Below are positions 1 through 9,975 of a DNA stretch of 31,197 nt, piece after piece. Position numbers and translations under genes: made by a program. Location of the stretch: assembly GCA_016946835.1 (NCBI GenBank), contig JACVTC010000265.1, forward strand, positions 42,501-73,697, given 5' to 3'. Source of the stretch: Neocallimastix lanati (nom. inval.) (taxonomy: Eukaryota > Neocallimastigomycota > Neocallimastigomycetes > Neocallimastigales > Neocallimastigaceae). How positions within the stretch are numbered: position 1 is the stretch's first letter; every line of letters starts with the position of its first letter. Under the pieces are notes generated by a model. The model was given only the letters and a program-made list of their open reading frames with translations. It was not told where the DNA came from and ran no database searches.

Positions 1-890
1 TACTATTTTTTTTTTAATTTTTATTAATACTTTATTCTTATACAATACTTCACTATTTTTTTTTATTTTATTTTTATTAATACTTTATTCATATACTACT
101 TTATTATTTTTTTAATTTTATTAATACTTCTTATATAATACTTCACTATTTTTTTTATTTTATTTTGATTAATATTTTATTCTTATTTTACTTTACTATT
201 TATTTTATTTTATGACTATTAATACTTTATTCTTATATTACTTTACTATTTTTTTTTATTTTTATTAATACTTTACTCTTATATATTAATTTACTATTTA
301 TTTTTTTTTTAATTTTATTAATACTTTATTCTTGTATTATATTTTATTTTTTTACTATTAATACTTTATTCTTATTTTACTTCACTATTTTATTATTTTA
401 TTTTATTTTATCTTTTATTTTATTTTTTTTTTTTTAATTTTATTAATACTCTATTCTTATTTTACTTTACCATTTATTTCATTTTATTATTATCAATACA
501 TAAACTTTCATATTACTTCACTTTTTTTATTTTATTAATTTTATTTTTTTTTAATTTTATTAATATTCTATTCTTATATTACTTCACTATTTTTTTTATT
601 TTTATTAATACTTTACTATTATATTACTCTACTATTTTTTTTTTATTTTATTTTTTATTTTATTTTATTTTCTTTATCCTTTATTCTTATATTACTTCAA
701 TATCTATTTTTTTTTATTTTTATTAATACTCTATTCTTATTTTACTTTACCATTTATTTCATTTTATTATTATCAATACATAAACTTTCATATTACTTCA
801 CTTTTATTTTATTTTAATTTATTTTATTTTATTTTTATTATTGCTTTACTTATTTATATTACTTCTATTCTTATTTTACTTTATAGTATT
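1..890. repeat. Degenerate T-rich minisatellite, block 1
   Basis: About eighteen imperfect copies of a roughly 50-bp unit follow one another. Recognisable words recur in fixed order: ATTAATACTTTA, TTCTTATATTACTTCACTA, then a run of T and TTTTA. The plus strand is mostly T with A and a little C, and almost no G. The same unit returns at 6600-6986 and 20999-24860. No coding potential is seen. The edges are approximate because the unit grades into plain TTTTA repeats. Confidence 0.85.
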
Positions 891-959
891 CAAATTTTTA
901 TTTATATTTATATTCTACTATTCAGTTTATTTTATTTTATTCAAATTTTCTTTATAATC

Positions 960-2945
960 ATATTCTACTATTTATTTTATTTTATTTTTATATTTTTTAT
1001 TTTCGATATATTCTTACTTTACATTTTCGATTATACATTATATAATTATATCTAAATATTTAATTTTACGAATAGATTCAAAATTTTTTAATTTCCCATT
1101 CAAAATTTGGATAATTATTCTATCCTAGATTTTTATAAATTTCACTTTTATTATAATTTTAATAATAAATGCATTTATTATTTTTTATTTTTGTTAAATA
1201 CATTTAAAATTGTAGCATAATTTTCATCTCAATATTTAAATTTAAAATTAGCATTTAACATTTAATAATTAAATGGTATTTTAAATCAATACACAAAGAT
1301 AGTTCAATTCCTTTACGAATACACATTTGATAAATACATTAACGATGTTTTTGTGGTTGATTGAAAGGACCATGTATAATATGACGATTCCTTTTTATTT
1401 TATAATTCTATTTTTTAATATATTCTATAATTATTCATCTCCTTAATAATATTTATTTCCAAGATATTTATTTCATTAAAGATTATTTATAATAATTCAC
1501 ATTATTATTAGAGTTTGTTATAACTAGTTCATTATTATTACAAACAGGAATTACTGGGTCGGTGTTATTGTAATTTGAACTAGGATAAATCCATATTATA
1601 TCATTAGATATTTCGTCCATAATAATAATATAATTTTCATCTTTACAGTAAAGTTTAACGTTCTAGTACATTATTAAAATTAATAAAAGAATTAGCGATA
1701 AATTTATATTTAAAATAAAAAATAATTAGAAAGGTTTATTCAAATTCAGTTTATTTCCTTTAATTCTATATGTATTAAATATCTTATATTTTAAAAAAAA
1801 AACTTTTATATTTACCTTTCGTTTACAGGTTTCTCCATAATTAATATTGGTTCAATTATAATTTACAGATGCAATAGTTATCATTAATACTATAAATTCT
1901 AAAGAAATATTTATTTTTATTTTTTTTATTTTCAGTCATATTATTTACAATAATTTTTTTTATTCTTAATATAATATCCATCATTAGAATTATTATATAA
2001 TTATATTATTTCATATTCTTCATTGTTACCTTTATTTATTTTTGAAATTTTCATAAATTCATTAGAATCAATATCTTTCAATCAAATATAGTTCAATTAA
2101 AATCTTTTATTGTTTTAATAAATTCAAATTTTGTTTACTATTATAACAAGATATTATATATTTAAAACTTTTAACTATTTTTTTTTAAATCTAGTAATAA
2201 AAAACATAATCTTGATTTTCACAATTAAGCTAATTTATAAAATTTTCAAAATTTTCATCTTCAATAGGGTAATTAGGATTAAAAGTATAATTTAAACAAT
2301 AATAAATTAAATAATTAAATTAAAAATTTAATCAAACAAAATATTTAAAAAAAAAATAATATTGAAACTATTTTAATATTGTTATAATTAATCTTTATTA
2401 TTTATATTCAAAAATACTACATATAATAAAGGTGTAATAATAATAATTATAAGTAAATATTAACTATAATTCATTGATGAAATTAATAAAACATTCTTAA
2501 TATAAATAGAATAAATTTACTTGTATATTAATTGATTTATTTTAAATTTTAAATATAACTTAATTTTTTATTTAATAATATTTATTAGTATATAATAATT
2601 AAGAAAATTCAAATTATTAATCATTTACAAAGATTTCAAGTAATTCTATACTAAACTATTTATATGATTATTGTCAATTAATAATTTATATTTTTTTTTA
2701 TAAAAATATATTCTTGAAAATATTATAAAATATAATATTAAATATTTACTCTTTTAAAATATATCAGATTTTTCATGTTTAAATATTTTAACATTTTAAT
2801 TTTGAACCCTTATAACTCTTCAACTATAAGACTTAAATACTTCAGTTCACTTGTATAAATTTCTTCTCTTCTCAACTCATTCTCTGCAGTTGTTTTTATT
2901 CCCTAAGACTTAAAGAGAAAAAGACATTAAACACTTAATTTTAGT
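960..2945 (-). pseudogene. Decayed minus-strand gene remnant, copy A
   Basis: The minus strand carries short conserved protein pieces separated by stops and frameshifts. Examples in minus-strand order are NPNYPIED and a QDYVFYY piece near 2270-2200, KINKGNNEEYEII near 2050-2000, MDEISNDIIWIYPSSNYN followed by TDPVIPV near 1620-1540, and STTKTSLMYL near 1355. The same pieces occur in the same order in a diverged copy at 25250-27285, which is the main evidence that this was once coding. Shared DNA anchors are ATTTCCCATTCAAAATTTGG (1091-1110) and the TTCTTCTCTTCTCAACTCAT word at 2861-2880. The family is not recognised. No intact start or full reading frame exists. Conserved noncoding DNA is an alternative for the flanks. 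Confidence 0.6.
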
Positions 2946-2949
2946 AATA

Positions 2950-3268
2950 AAATAGGAAATAATATTATATAATATTGGTTTTCATTTAATTCATTTGAAC
3001 CATGAATTAAATAACTTTCTCATTTTTTTTTAAAAAAATTTTATTTATAAATGTTGTGTAATAAATTAAATTTATTTTTTTATCTTTTATAATTTTATTA
3101 AAAAAGTAACTTCAGGTTTAAAATATTTATTTTTACTATACGTTATTTCTTTTTTAACTTAAAATGTAATTAGTTAATATATATATAATTAAAATAAATG
3201 AATAAATAAAATTATATAAATAAATTGTATATTATTCTATTACTGTTCTAAAAAAGAAATATTTTAAA

Positions 3269-3308
<40 letters not shown>

Positions 3309-3855
3309 AAACAATTAAAGAATATTAAGAATTCTAAAATGATTTTAATAAAAAAATGAATTGCATAAATATTTTATATAATATTATTTACATCTCTAAA
3401 GAAAGTTTAATTATTAGATAAGAAGAATAATTTGATTCAATTTAATTTTAAAATATTTAAACCTTATTCAATTGATAAAGAATATTTTCATATATATATA
3501 AAATATATATATATATATATTTAAAATGTTGAGAAATTTTATTATTATTAATAAAAAAAAAAATTTTAGCAAATATTAAATGAATACTATTTTTAAATTT
3601 TTACTTAAAAATAAAAAGAAATATTAAATTATAACATCTGTTAATATCTAAAAAAAAAAAAAATTCATTAAAATTTTTTTTAAATCTATAACTTTATACT
3701 AAATAACAATTAACTAGGTTTTTAAATTATTTAAATAATACTAAAATATATTTATTTTATTAAAATTATATTTTTTTAATATAAAAATTATATATTATAT
3801 AACGTTTCCTATACAAATAATAACAGCATTTAATTATTAAAAAAAAAAATAATAA
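2950..3855. other. A+T-rich stretch without a gene
   Basis: Nothing coding is supported here. It contains an (AAT)n microsatellite at about 3271-3303, an (AT)n run at about 3490-3520 and several short A or T homopolymers. Confidence 0.7.
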
Positions 3856-3859
3856 TTTA

Positions 3860-4106
3860 GACATACATAATGATTACCAATCTCCTATTCTGTTAAGTGT
3901 GATATACCGACATATTAGTACAGCATCGTCTCTCTACACATCATTATATATCTGCCTGGCGCGTTATTCCCTAACATTTCTACATATATCTCCATTAACC
4001 ACAAGCATCGAAATAGGAACCATTCACCTCTCCAATGGTTGTAATCATTTACGAGAGGACAAAATAACTGGAATCTTGTATTTAGTAATGTGGCTTACAT
4101 ATTTTT
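3860..4106. other. GC-richer island of unknown nature
   Basis: This stretch stands out from the surrounding DNA by normal-looking base use (words such as GCCTGGCGCG and ACGAGAGGAC). It is open on both strands. The plus frame 3899-4108 starts only at a GTG and is open for 69 codons. A minus frame from about 4100 down to 3915 is open for nearly 60 codons and contains HWRGEWFLF and EMLGNNAPGRY. Neither resembles a family I know. It could be an exon fragment of a decayed gene, a noncoding RNA or a fragment of foreign DNA. It does not match tRNA, 5S rRNA or the spliceosomal snRNA consensus words I checked. Confidence 0.4.
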
Positions 4107-4359
4107 AAAATATAGCCATACATTTCTAAGATATTTTTTACAATCATAAATAAATATATAAATAACTATTATTTTAAAAGAAATAATAATATATTCTATT
4201 ATAAAATGGATTATTATAAATTATTTTTTTTATAAAATGTTTTTTTTACGATTGAATATTAATAAATTATATATATAAATAAAAGAATATTTATTATTTA
4301 TTTAATTATTTTTTATTTAATTATTATATTTTTTAATTATTATTTTTCAATTATTAAAA

Positions 4360-4465
4360 AATAACCCTCATTCGAAAATACGCCACATTTCGAAATGCAC
4401 TAGATTTATAATATCATTTAGGCTACCTAAACTAGCGTAATATCTTATGGGTTGGGTCCAATATA
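4360..4465 (-). other. Second GC-richer island, possible coding scrap
   Basis: A ~100-bp stretch of more balanced composition. On the minus strand it has an open run of about 29 codons ending in a stop, including RYYASLGSLNDIINLVHFE. It lies upstream, in minus-strand terms, of the 3860-4106 island with a ~250-bp A+T-rich gap between them, so the two could be exons or scraps of one former minus-strand gene. This is weak evidence. Confidence 0.25.
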
Positions 4466-4494
4466 TTTTAAATGATATTTAATTATATTATTGC

Positions 4495-4850
4495 TTTTTT
4501 TTAGATTAGGAAGAGAATACATTTCCAGCTCTTTGTTAAATGGATTAAAATATTTTTATACATTACATTTAATAAAAAAAAAAAAAAATACATTATTTAA
4601 TTAAAAAAAAAAAAATTAATACAAAAAATATATGTAAAAAATTAAGGAAATTAAATATTTTAAAAAATTAAAAAAAAAAAAATTTTAATTCAGCATACAA
4701 AAATTTAATGTGATAAAGAATAAAAATAAGTTCAAAAGTTTAAAAATTTTCGGTATGATGTATACTATTCGAAGTGGAACGATGACCTGTTAAATCTAAA
4801 ATAATAAAACAAAGAAGTAACATATTTAAAAGATATCTATTTAATGAATC
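4495..4850. repeat. Dispersed segment, copy of 24868-25125
   Basis: Shares an ordered series of short words with 24868-25125: GGAAGAGAATACA followed by TTCCA at the left, a CGGTA...GATGTA...ACTAT word in the middle (4750-4770 against 25008-25023), and AGAAGTAACAT followed by TTTAAAA at the right. The A+T-rich filler between the words has diverged. The function is unknown. The second copy lies immediately before the duplicated gene remnant at 25250-27285. Confidence 0.5.
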
Positions 4851-5712
4851 GCAATAAAGATTATCATAATATTTATATCTTACTAAAGATTCAGTGTTCA
4901 TAACTTTACTGTTAGTAATTACGTAACTAATTACATTATTGCATAATAATACTTCTTTTTCATATAAAAAATCAAATATATTTTATGCTCTTTCTGATTA
5001 CTTTTTAGGTAGATAATTTAATAAAAAAAAAAAAATACAAAAATTTTTTTAAAAAAAAAAAATAAAAATAATAGTTAAAAATTAAAAAAAGTATATAAAT
5101 ATATATATATATAATTATTGATGATTTTAATTATAAAATATACACTTTGTATTATTTTATTTTTATTTATTTATTTTTTATTTTTTTTATGGACTTTAGA
5201 TAATAAATCTAGGTTTTTTTTAATTAATTTTTTAAAAAAATTTTAATAAAAAGATATTAAAGAATTTTAATATTAAATATAAACTTTAAATAGATTGTAT
5301 TTTTATTATTCAAAAAATATCAATTTTATTATAATTTATTTGATTTTTTATATTTCTTATTTTAATTTATTTTATTTTTTAAATTTTTTTTGTTATTTAA
5401 AAAATAATAAAATATTGATTATTATTATATTTAATTTTATATTTTATTACATTTTATTTAAAGCATTATTTTAGTATATTTCAATGAAAATATAAAAAAG
5501 TAATATAATTTAAAAGCAAATAAAGGAATAAATAAATATAAAATTAATAATAATATTATTAATAGTATAACCATCAAGCAACTACTATTATATTGATAGA
5601 TAATATTTTACTTATAAATATTATTTATAAAATATTAAAATATTTTATATATTTCAGTGCGTAAAATTTAATAAATATTAATTTTTTATATTACTTTTTT
5701 GAGAGGAAATAT
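4851..5712. other. A+T-rich stretch without a gene
   Basis: No supported gene, RNA or organised repeat. It holds A and T homopolymers and an (AT)n stretch near 5097-5113. Confidence 0.7.
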
Positions 5713-6513
5713 TCACTCTTCTTCTTCTATTCCATCCTCATAGTAATCACGAATATTACTACTTAATTCGTTTTTAATAGTCTTCATAACTAAATTATAA
5801 GCAAATATATAAAGAGAATACAATCCTTATCACCGTAGTCTAGACTAGTAACACCGACCATAGAACTATATGTAATTGTGTCATCTTCTGGTAAAAAGAT
5901 ATAGTTAGTTGGAATATCGTTTTCTTTAAATTCTTTAAGTTGATTTTCACTAAATAAATCAAGATGTTTATCCATAACAGCCTTTACTTTATTAGATAAA
6001 TCAATAGTAGCTAATTTATTTATATAGCATTCATCCTTACAATCATATCGGGTTATTTTATTATTAATTTCGAAAAAATTAGGATACTTTTCCTTGAGAT
6101 ATTTAAGAGTTTCCTTATTTTTTTTCAGTAGGATCAACTTTTACAAAAACAAGATATATAATTAAATGTTCATTATTTTCATCATTAATCGGTAACATTG
6201 AATTTGGTAAAGAGACTTCAGTTGAGGAAGTCGTAGTAGTAATAGTAGTAGTAGTAGTGATAGTGGTAGTAGTAGTAGTAGTGGTGGTTGTGGTAGTAGT
6301 GATAGCAGAGTTAGTAGTAGCGACAGGAGTAGTAGTAGTAGAAATAGTAGGTATAGTAGTAATTGGAGTTAAAACTGTTGTCAAATATTTAGTACTAGTA
6401 ACTTTATCTTTTTCAGTAACAATTACTGCATTAATTTCAATATCTGAATCAATATCAGAATCAGAATCAGAATCAATATTTAAATGATTGAGACCTTCTT
6501 TTTTTACAATTTT
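5713..6513 (-). pseudogene. Broken gene for a Ser/Asp- and poly-Thr-containing protein
   Basis: Read on the minus strand, the frame opens near 6513 with no ATG in view. It runs through an acidic Ser-Asp repeat (DSDSDSDIDSD, about 6475-6435), a poly-Thr tract (about 6345-6226) and then VFVKVDPTEKK. At the homopolymer near 6120-6130 the frame shifts to a second open stretch (KETLKYLKEKYPNFFEINNK onward, to about 5800). A further shift near 5790-5815 leads to LVMKTIKNELSSNIRDYYED and an acidic end with a TGA at 5713-5715. The Thr tract may be a glycosylated linker, as in secreted or surface proteins, but no signal peptide is visible because the start is missing. The family is not recognised. Since the first break is in a homopolymer, it could be a sequencing error rather than true decay. 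Confidence 0.55.
6226..6345. repeat. Trinucleotide repeat encoding poly-Thr
   Basis: Runs of GTA/GTG triplets on the plus strand. In the minus-strand gene they read as Thr codons (ACT/ACC). They also create a spurious poly-Val frame on the plus strand. Confidence 0.85.
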
Positions 6514-6599
6514 TTATTATTTTAATTATTATCAATGGAATCTAAATTATCCTTAGACTTTTTATTATGGGACTACACAATACATTTTCAAGAATTGAT

Positions 6600-6986
6600 A
6601 TAATATAATAAATATAAAAATATTTTCATTATATTTTATTTTTATTTAATACTTCACTCTTTTAATTTTTTTCATTATTGTTTTTTATTTTATTTTATTT
6701 TTTTAATACTTTATGCATTTATATTACTTCACTATTTTTTATTGTATTAATATTTTATTTTTATTAACACTTTACTCTTTTAAATTACTTCATTATTTTT
6801 TTATTTTACTTTATTTTTATTTTATTTTATTTTTATTAATACTTTTCTCTTTTATAGTACTTTACTATTTTTTATTTTATTTTATTTTTATTTAATACTT
6901 TACTATTTTATATTCACTATTTTTTTTATTTTACTTTATTTTTATTTTATTTTATTTTTATTAATACTTTTCTCTTTTATAGTACT
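6600..6986. repeat. Degenerate T-rich minisatellite, block 2 (left of insertion)
   Basis: The same ~50-bp unit as block 1 (TTAATACTTTACTCTTTTA, TTACTTCACTA, then TTTTA runs). It is interrupted exactly at the target duplication of element 1, and its continuation is at 20999. Blocks 2 and 3 were therefore one array before the retrotransposons arrived. Confidence 0.85.
6982..6986. repeat. Target site duplication of element 1, left copy (GTACT)
   Basis: GTACT immediately precedes the TGTAAC terminus at 6987. The identical GTACT follows the GTTACA-type terminus at 20999-21003 (there written CATTACA then GTACT). Five bases is normal for Ty3/gypsy integration. Confidence 0.9.
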
Positions 6987-7383
6987 TGTAACAAATCTTA
7001 ATGTTACTTAATATTGTTTTAAAGTTTATACATAAAAGGTTCACGATAGTAAAGTAAATCAAAATTTGTTTTATTAAATTTAGTTTTTTTATTAATAAAA
7101 ATATAAATTATTATTTTATTAATTAATTATTGTAATATTTTAAATTACTTTAAAATTAATTAATAAAAGCACAAGTAAAAACATTTTATTTTGAAATTTT
7201 ACACCTATTTATAGTTTTTTAGGAAAATTAATTATTTTAAGTTATCAGTTGTTATTAGTAATTATTAGAAATAAAATAAAATTAAAGAAAATTAAAGAAA
7301 ATTAAAGAAAACAAGTTTTCTTTCTAGAAAATGAATCTTTGATAAAAATGATAAAAATTATTAATAAAATATATTTTTCTTGT

Positions 7384-7411
7384 TTTATCGGTTCATTGTT
7401 TAACCGATAAA
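7384..7411. promoter_or_regulatory. Perfect 10-bp hairpin in LTR U3
   Basis: TTTATCGGTT, an 8-base loop, then AACCGATAAA. The other LTR has the same arms at 12884-12893 and 12903-12912 around a 9-base loop. The arms are unchanged while the loop has an indel. In element orientation it lies upstream of the TATA box, so it could be a protein-binding palindrome or an RNA hairpin in the 3' end of the transcript. Confidence 0.55.
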
Positions 7412-7466
7412 CACTAGTAATTTCTTTAATATTCTAGTTATAATAAATAAAAAGTTATTAAAATTT

Positions 7467-7540
7467 GGAAAGAGTGGGTGTCAACCCGAAGGGTTCAGCC
7501 CGATGGTCATGATAACTTACCATTGAACCATGGTTGCTAA
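7467..7540 (-). promoter_or_regulatory. GC-richer structured block at the start of element 1 U3
   Basis: On the minus strand this reads GCAACCATGGTTCAATGG, then further stems such as ATGGT...ACCAT and AACCC-TTC-GGGTT. TGGTTCAATGG resembles a pol III A box and GGTTGACACC loosely resembles a B box, so the block looks tRNA-like, but no proper cloverleaf closes. Both LTRs keep it (also at about 12967-13040). Its role is unknown. Confidence 0.35.
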
Positions 7541-7565
7541 TTTGCTAGTTATGAGTTTCGTTACA

Positions 7566-7872
7566 TGGTCCTCCTCTAGGATTCCGAAACCAGGCGAATC
7601 TCAAAACTAGGCTAAACTATACTAAGAAAATTTTATTTAATTATTTTAATATATAAATTATTTTAATAATTATTTAGTGTAAAATTTCAATGCATAATAA
7701 ATATAAAAATACATTATTAATAATAATGTATCATGAATTTAAATAATATTAATATTAATAAGTAAAAATAGTAAAGATTATTGATAATGAAATTAACAAA
7801 AATAAATTTGTTATTAATAAATATAAATTTTTTGTATAATTAATATTATAGATTCATTTTCTAAAAATAAGT
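7566..7872 (-). promoter_or_regulatory. Element 1 polypurine tract and 3' untranslated region
   Basis: On the minus strand the bases just before the 3' LTR read CCTAGAGGAGGACCA (7580-7566), a typical polypurine tract for plus-strand priming. Between it and the chromodomain stop codon lie about 290 bp of A+T-rich untranslated sequence with no further feature. Confidence 0.8.
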
Positions 7873-8150
7873 TTATATGTTTGATTTATTAATTTTTCTG
7901 AGTATTTCTTGACAGTTGAGGTTTTCTTCTAGTTCCCAAGATGCTTCAGATAGAGGATATCCTTTCCACTTAATAAGATATTGAATCTTTCCATAATGTT
8001 TTCTTTTATCAAGTATTTCTTCTACTTCATATTCTTCTTCATCATTAAATATAATTGGAAGTGGAAGTTCCTTTTTTCTTTTAAAATTGTCTTTGTAGTA
8101 TGGCTCAAGTTCTGATACATGGATAATTGGGTGTATTCTTATATTTTTGG
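7873..8150 (-). pseudogene. Element 1 chromodomain (C-terminal end of Pol)
   Basis: A frame one base off from the integrase frame reads HVSELEPYY, a KRKKELPLP linker, then a chromodomain. The domain has YEVEEILDKRKHYGKIQYLI, KWKGYPLSEASWE and LEENLNC, ending at a TAA at 7873-7875. The aromatic-cage positions are Y (in YEVEEIL), W (in KWKGY) and a Trp in the ASWE motif in place of the usual Trp/Tyr set, so the fold looks intact. Such domains bind methylated histone H3 and steer chromovirus integration toward heterochromatin (known for the family). The single-base shift near 8150 lies in an A/T run and separates it from integrase. Confidence 0.88.
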
Positions 8151-9410
8151 AAAATCAATTTTGTATGTTACTGGAGAGACTTTTTCAATTATTTTATAAG
8201 GCCCTAGCTTTCTTGGTTTTAATTTTTTATTTTTATTTCTTAATATGAGTGAACTGTTTATCCAAACTTTGTCGTTTACTTTGAATTCAGGTGCTTTAAT
8301 TCTGTGTTGGTTGGCGAATTTTTCTTGTTTATTTCTTGCTTGTTTTAAATTTTCTTTTAATTGTTTGAAAAATTTCGCTAAGTTTGTTGTAAATTCTTCA
8401 GCACGCGGAACATCAATATAACTTGACACAGCTGATGAGAAGCGAGGGTTGTAACCATAATTTGCGTAGAAAGGTGATTTATTTAATGATTCTTGAATAG
8501 AATTGTTGTAGCAGAATTCAGCAAGCAATAGATAATTATGCCAATTTGAACCTTTAAAATTAGAGTAACATCTAAGAAATTGTTCTACAACGGAGTTCAC
8601 CCTCTCTGTTAAACCGTTAGTTTGATGGTGAAAAAGAGAAGAAAGTTTCATTGAGATGTTGAGAGTTTTGCATATAGAAATCCAGAATTTAGAAGTGAAT
8701 TGAGTGCCTCTATCGGAAAGAATTTCATTTGGTAATCCATGAAGTCTGAAAATATGAGTCGTAAATGCCTTAGCAGTATCTTCAGAATAATGAGCGTTAG
8801 GAAATGGGATGAAGTGACCCATTTTTGTGAATCTATCGAGAACAACAAAAATACAAGTATATCCATTATATGAATGGAGATCAGTGATGAAATCCATGGA
8901 AAGCGAAGTCCAAGGTCGGTCAGGAATTTCTAGTGGTTTCAGAAATCCATAAGGTTTTTGTCTAGAATCCTTTGAACGACAGCAGATTTCACAATATTTA
9001 ATATAGTCTTTAATATCTTTTTGCATAGATGACCACCAAAAGTCACGATTGATTAAGGAGAAAGTTTTCTTAAAACCAAAATGACCAGCAGATGGGGAGT
9101 CATTACAGATATTTAATACGGAAGAACGATAATTAAAGGGAACATAAATTTTTCCATCAAAGAGTAAGAAGTTGTTGCTTGAAGAAAATTTATTAGATTC
9201 TGGAAAGTCTTGTTTGGAGTTGAGTTTTTTGCAGATTTCATTATAACATTTGTCTTTCTTGTATTCATAGAGTATTTGATCATTTAAAGAGGCAATGGAA
9301 GTAGCAGCACAAAAATTTTCATGTTTTAAGACGTTGAAAGGAATATCAGAGGACAGTTCTTTTTCATTTGATGCATTTTCATGTTTTCGAGATAGTACAT
9401 CAGGTTTACC
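8139..9410 (-). CDS. Element 1 integrase, DD35E intact
   Basis: Part of a 450-codon open stretch (8139-9491) whose first ~36 residues finish RNase H. The zinc domain has GHFGFKK (H137) and YCEIC (C167, C170), but the first ligand position is Asn (ICNDSPSAGH) where family members usually have His. The catalytic core has D200 (LSMD), D260 (ILSDRGTQF) and E296 (GLTERVN), with 35 residues between D260 and E296. A GPY/F-type module (KLGPYKIIEK) follows near residue 430. Integrase inserts the cDNA into the chromosome. The open frame ends at PKI before the frameshifted chromodomain. Apart from the lost His, the domain looks functional. Confidence 0.92.
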   Translation of the reverse strand, partial: GKPDVLSRKHENASNEKELSSDIPFNVLKHENFCAATSIASLNDQILYEYKKDKCYNEICKKLNSKQDFPESNKFSSSNNFLLFDGKIYVPFNYRSSVLNICNDSPSAGHFGFKKTFSLINRDFWWSSMQKDIKDYIKYCEICCRSKDSRQKPYGFLKPLEIPDRPWTSLSMDFITDLHSYNGYTCIFVVLDRFTKMGHFIPFPNAHYSEDTAKAFTTHIFRLHGLPNEILSDRGTQFTSKFWISICKTLNISMKLSSLFHHQTNGLTERVNSVVEQFLRCYSNFKGSNWHNYLLLAEFCYNNSIQESLNKSPFYANYGYNPRFSSAVSSYIDVPRAEEFTTNLAKFFKQLKENLKQARNKQEKFANQHRIKAPEFKVNDKVWINSSLILRNKNKKLKPRKLGPYKIIEKVSPVTYKIDFPKI

Positions 9411-9975
9411 ATTAGCAGATACTGCACGATAAGTGATTTTGAAGTTAAATTCTGATAAGAAAAGAGCCCAACGAACAAGTCTTTGTGACATTTTCTCGGG
9501 TTTCCTTTGGTATAAAAGGTTACGATTGTCACAAAAAATAGTGAATGGGATTGAAGTTCCTTTTAATAGATGTCTCCATTGTTCTAAAGCTTCAACGATT
9601 GCTAAAAATTCTTTATCATAAATTGGGTAGTTTTTCTCAGCAACAGTAAGAGATCTTGAGAAGAATGCAATAGGATGAATTTTATTGTCTTTTTGAGAAG
9701 CTTGGGAAAATATAGCGCCAATACCAAAATTACTACTATCTGTTTCGACAAGAAAGGGTAAATCACGATTTGGATATGCGAGTACAGAATCAGAAGAGAA
9801 TTTGTATTTTTAATTCGTCATATGCTTTTTGAGTTTCAGATGTCCAAACTAATTTCTCATTTTTACTCAAAAGTGAATGAAGAGGATGTGTTAAAGCCGC
9901 AAATCTCGGAATAAATCATCTATAATAGTTGGCAAGTCCTAAGAAGGATTGAAGTTGTTTTATTAACAGTGGGAA
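9400..9975 (-). pseudogene. Element 1 RNase H
   Basis: A frame shifted from the RT frame reads LQSFLGLANYYR, stop, FIPRFAALTHPL, then after another break VETDSSNFGIGAIF, AEKNYPIYDKEFLAIVEALE, FCDNRNLLYQ and NGKPDVLSRK. The acidic catalytic residues are visible: D in VETDSS, E in DKEFLAI, D in FCDNRN and D in KPDVLS. RNase H degrades the RNA strand during reverse transcription and, in a self-primed element, would also cut the transcript to release the primer. The TGA after NYYR (near 9917) and frame changes near 9975 and 9810 disrupt it. Confidence 0.85.

Larger units (their letters stand above)
6987..7565 (-). repeat. Element 1 3' LTR (579 bp)
   Basis: Begins TGTAAC and ends GTTACA on the plus strand, a perfect 6-bp terminal inverted repeat. 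It matches 12477-13053 plus 20982-20998 with about 3% differences by eye. One indel is a whole 10-bp unit: ATTAAAGAAA is present three times here (7281-7310) and four times in the other LTR (12771-12810). Inside are a TATA-like box (7205-7214), a 10-bp perfect hairpin (7384-7411) and a GC-richer block at about 7467-7540. Confidence 0.93.

Noticed and set aside
3899-4108. Plus-strand 69-codon frame as a gene
   Set aside because: It begins only at GTG, has no family resemblance, and the opposite strand is open over the same island, so the island is reported without a coding call.
6257-6487. Plus-strand poly-Val open frame
   Set aside because: It is the antisense shadow of the poly-Thr coding repeat of the minus-strand gene.
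7467-7540. Genuine tRNA gene or hammerhead/HDV-like ribozyme in the LTR
   Set aside because: No seven-base acceptor stem or proper T arm closes, and the hammerhead core CTGATGA...GAAA is absent. The nearby TGGTCCTCCTCTAGG is the polypurine tract read on the other strand.
7566-7590. TGGTCCTCCTCTAGG next to the left LTR as a tRNA primer site for a plus-strand element
   Set aside because: Gag-to-chromodomain order shows the element is on the minus strand, where this is the polypurine tract. The primer site is at the other LTR.
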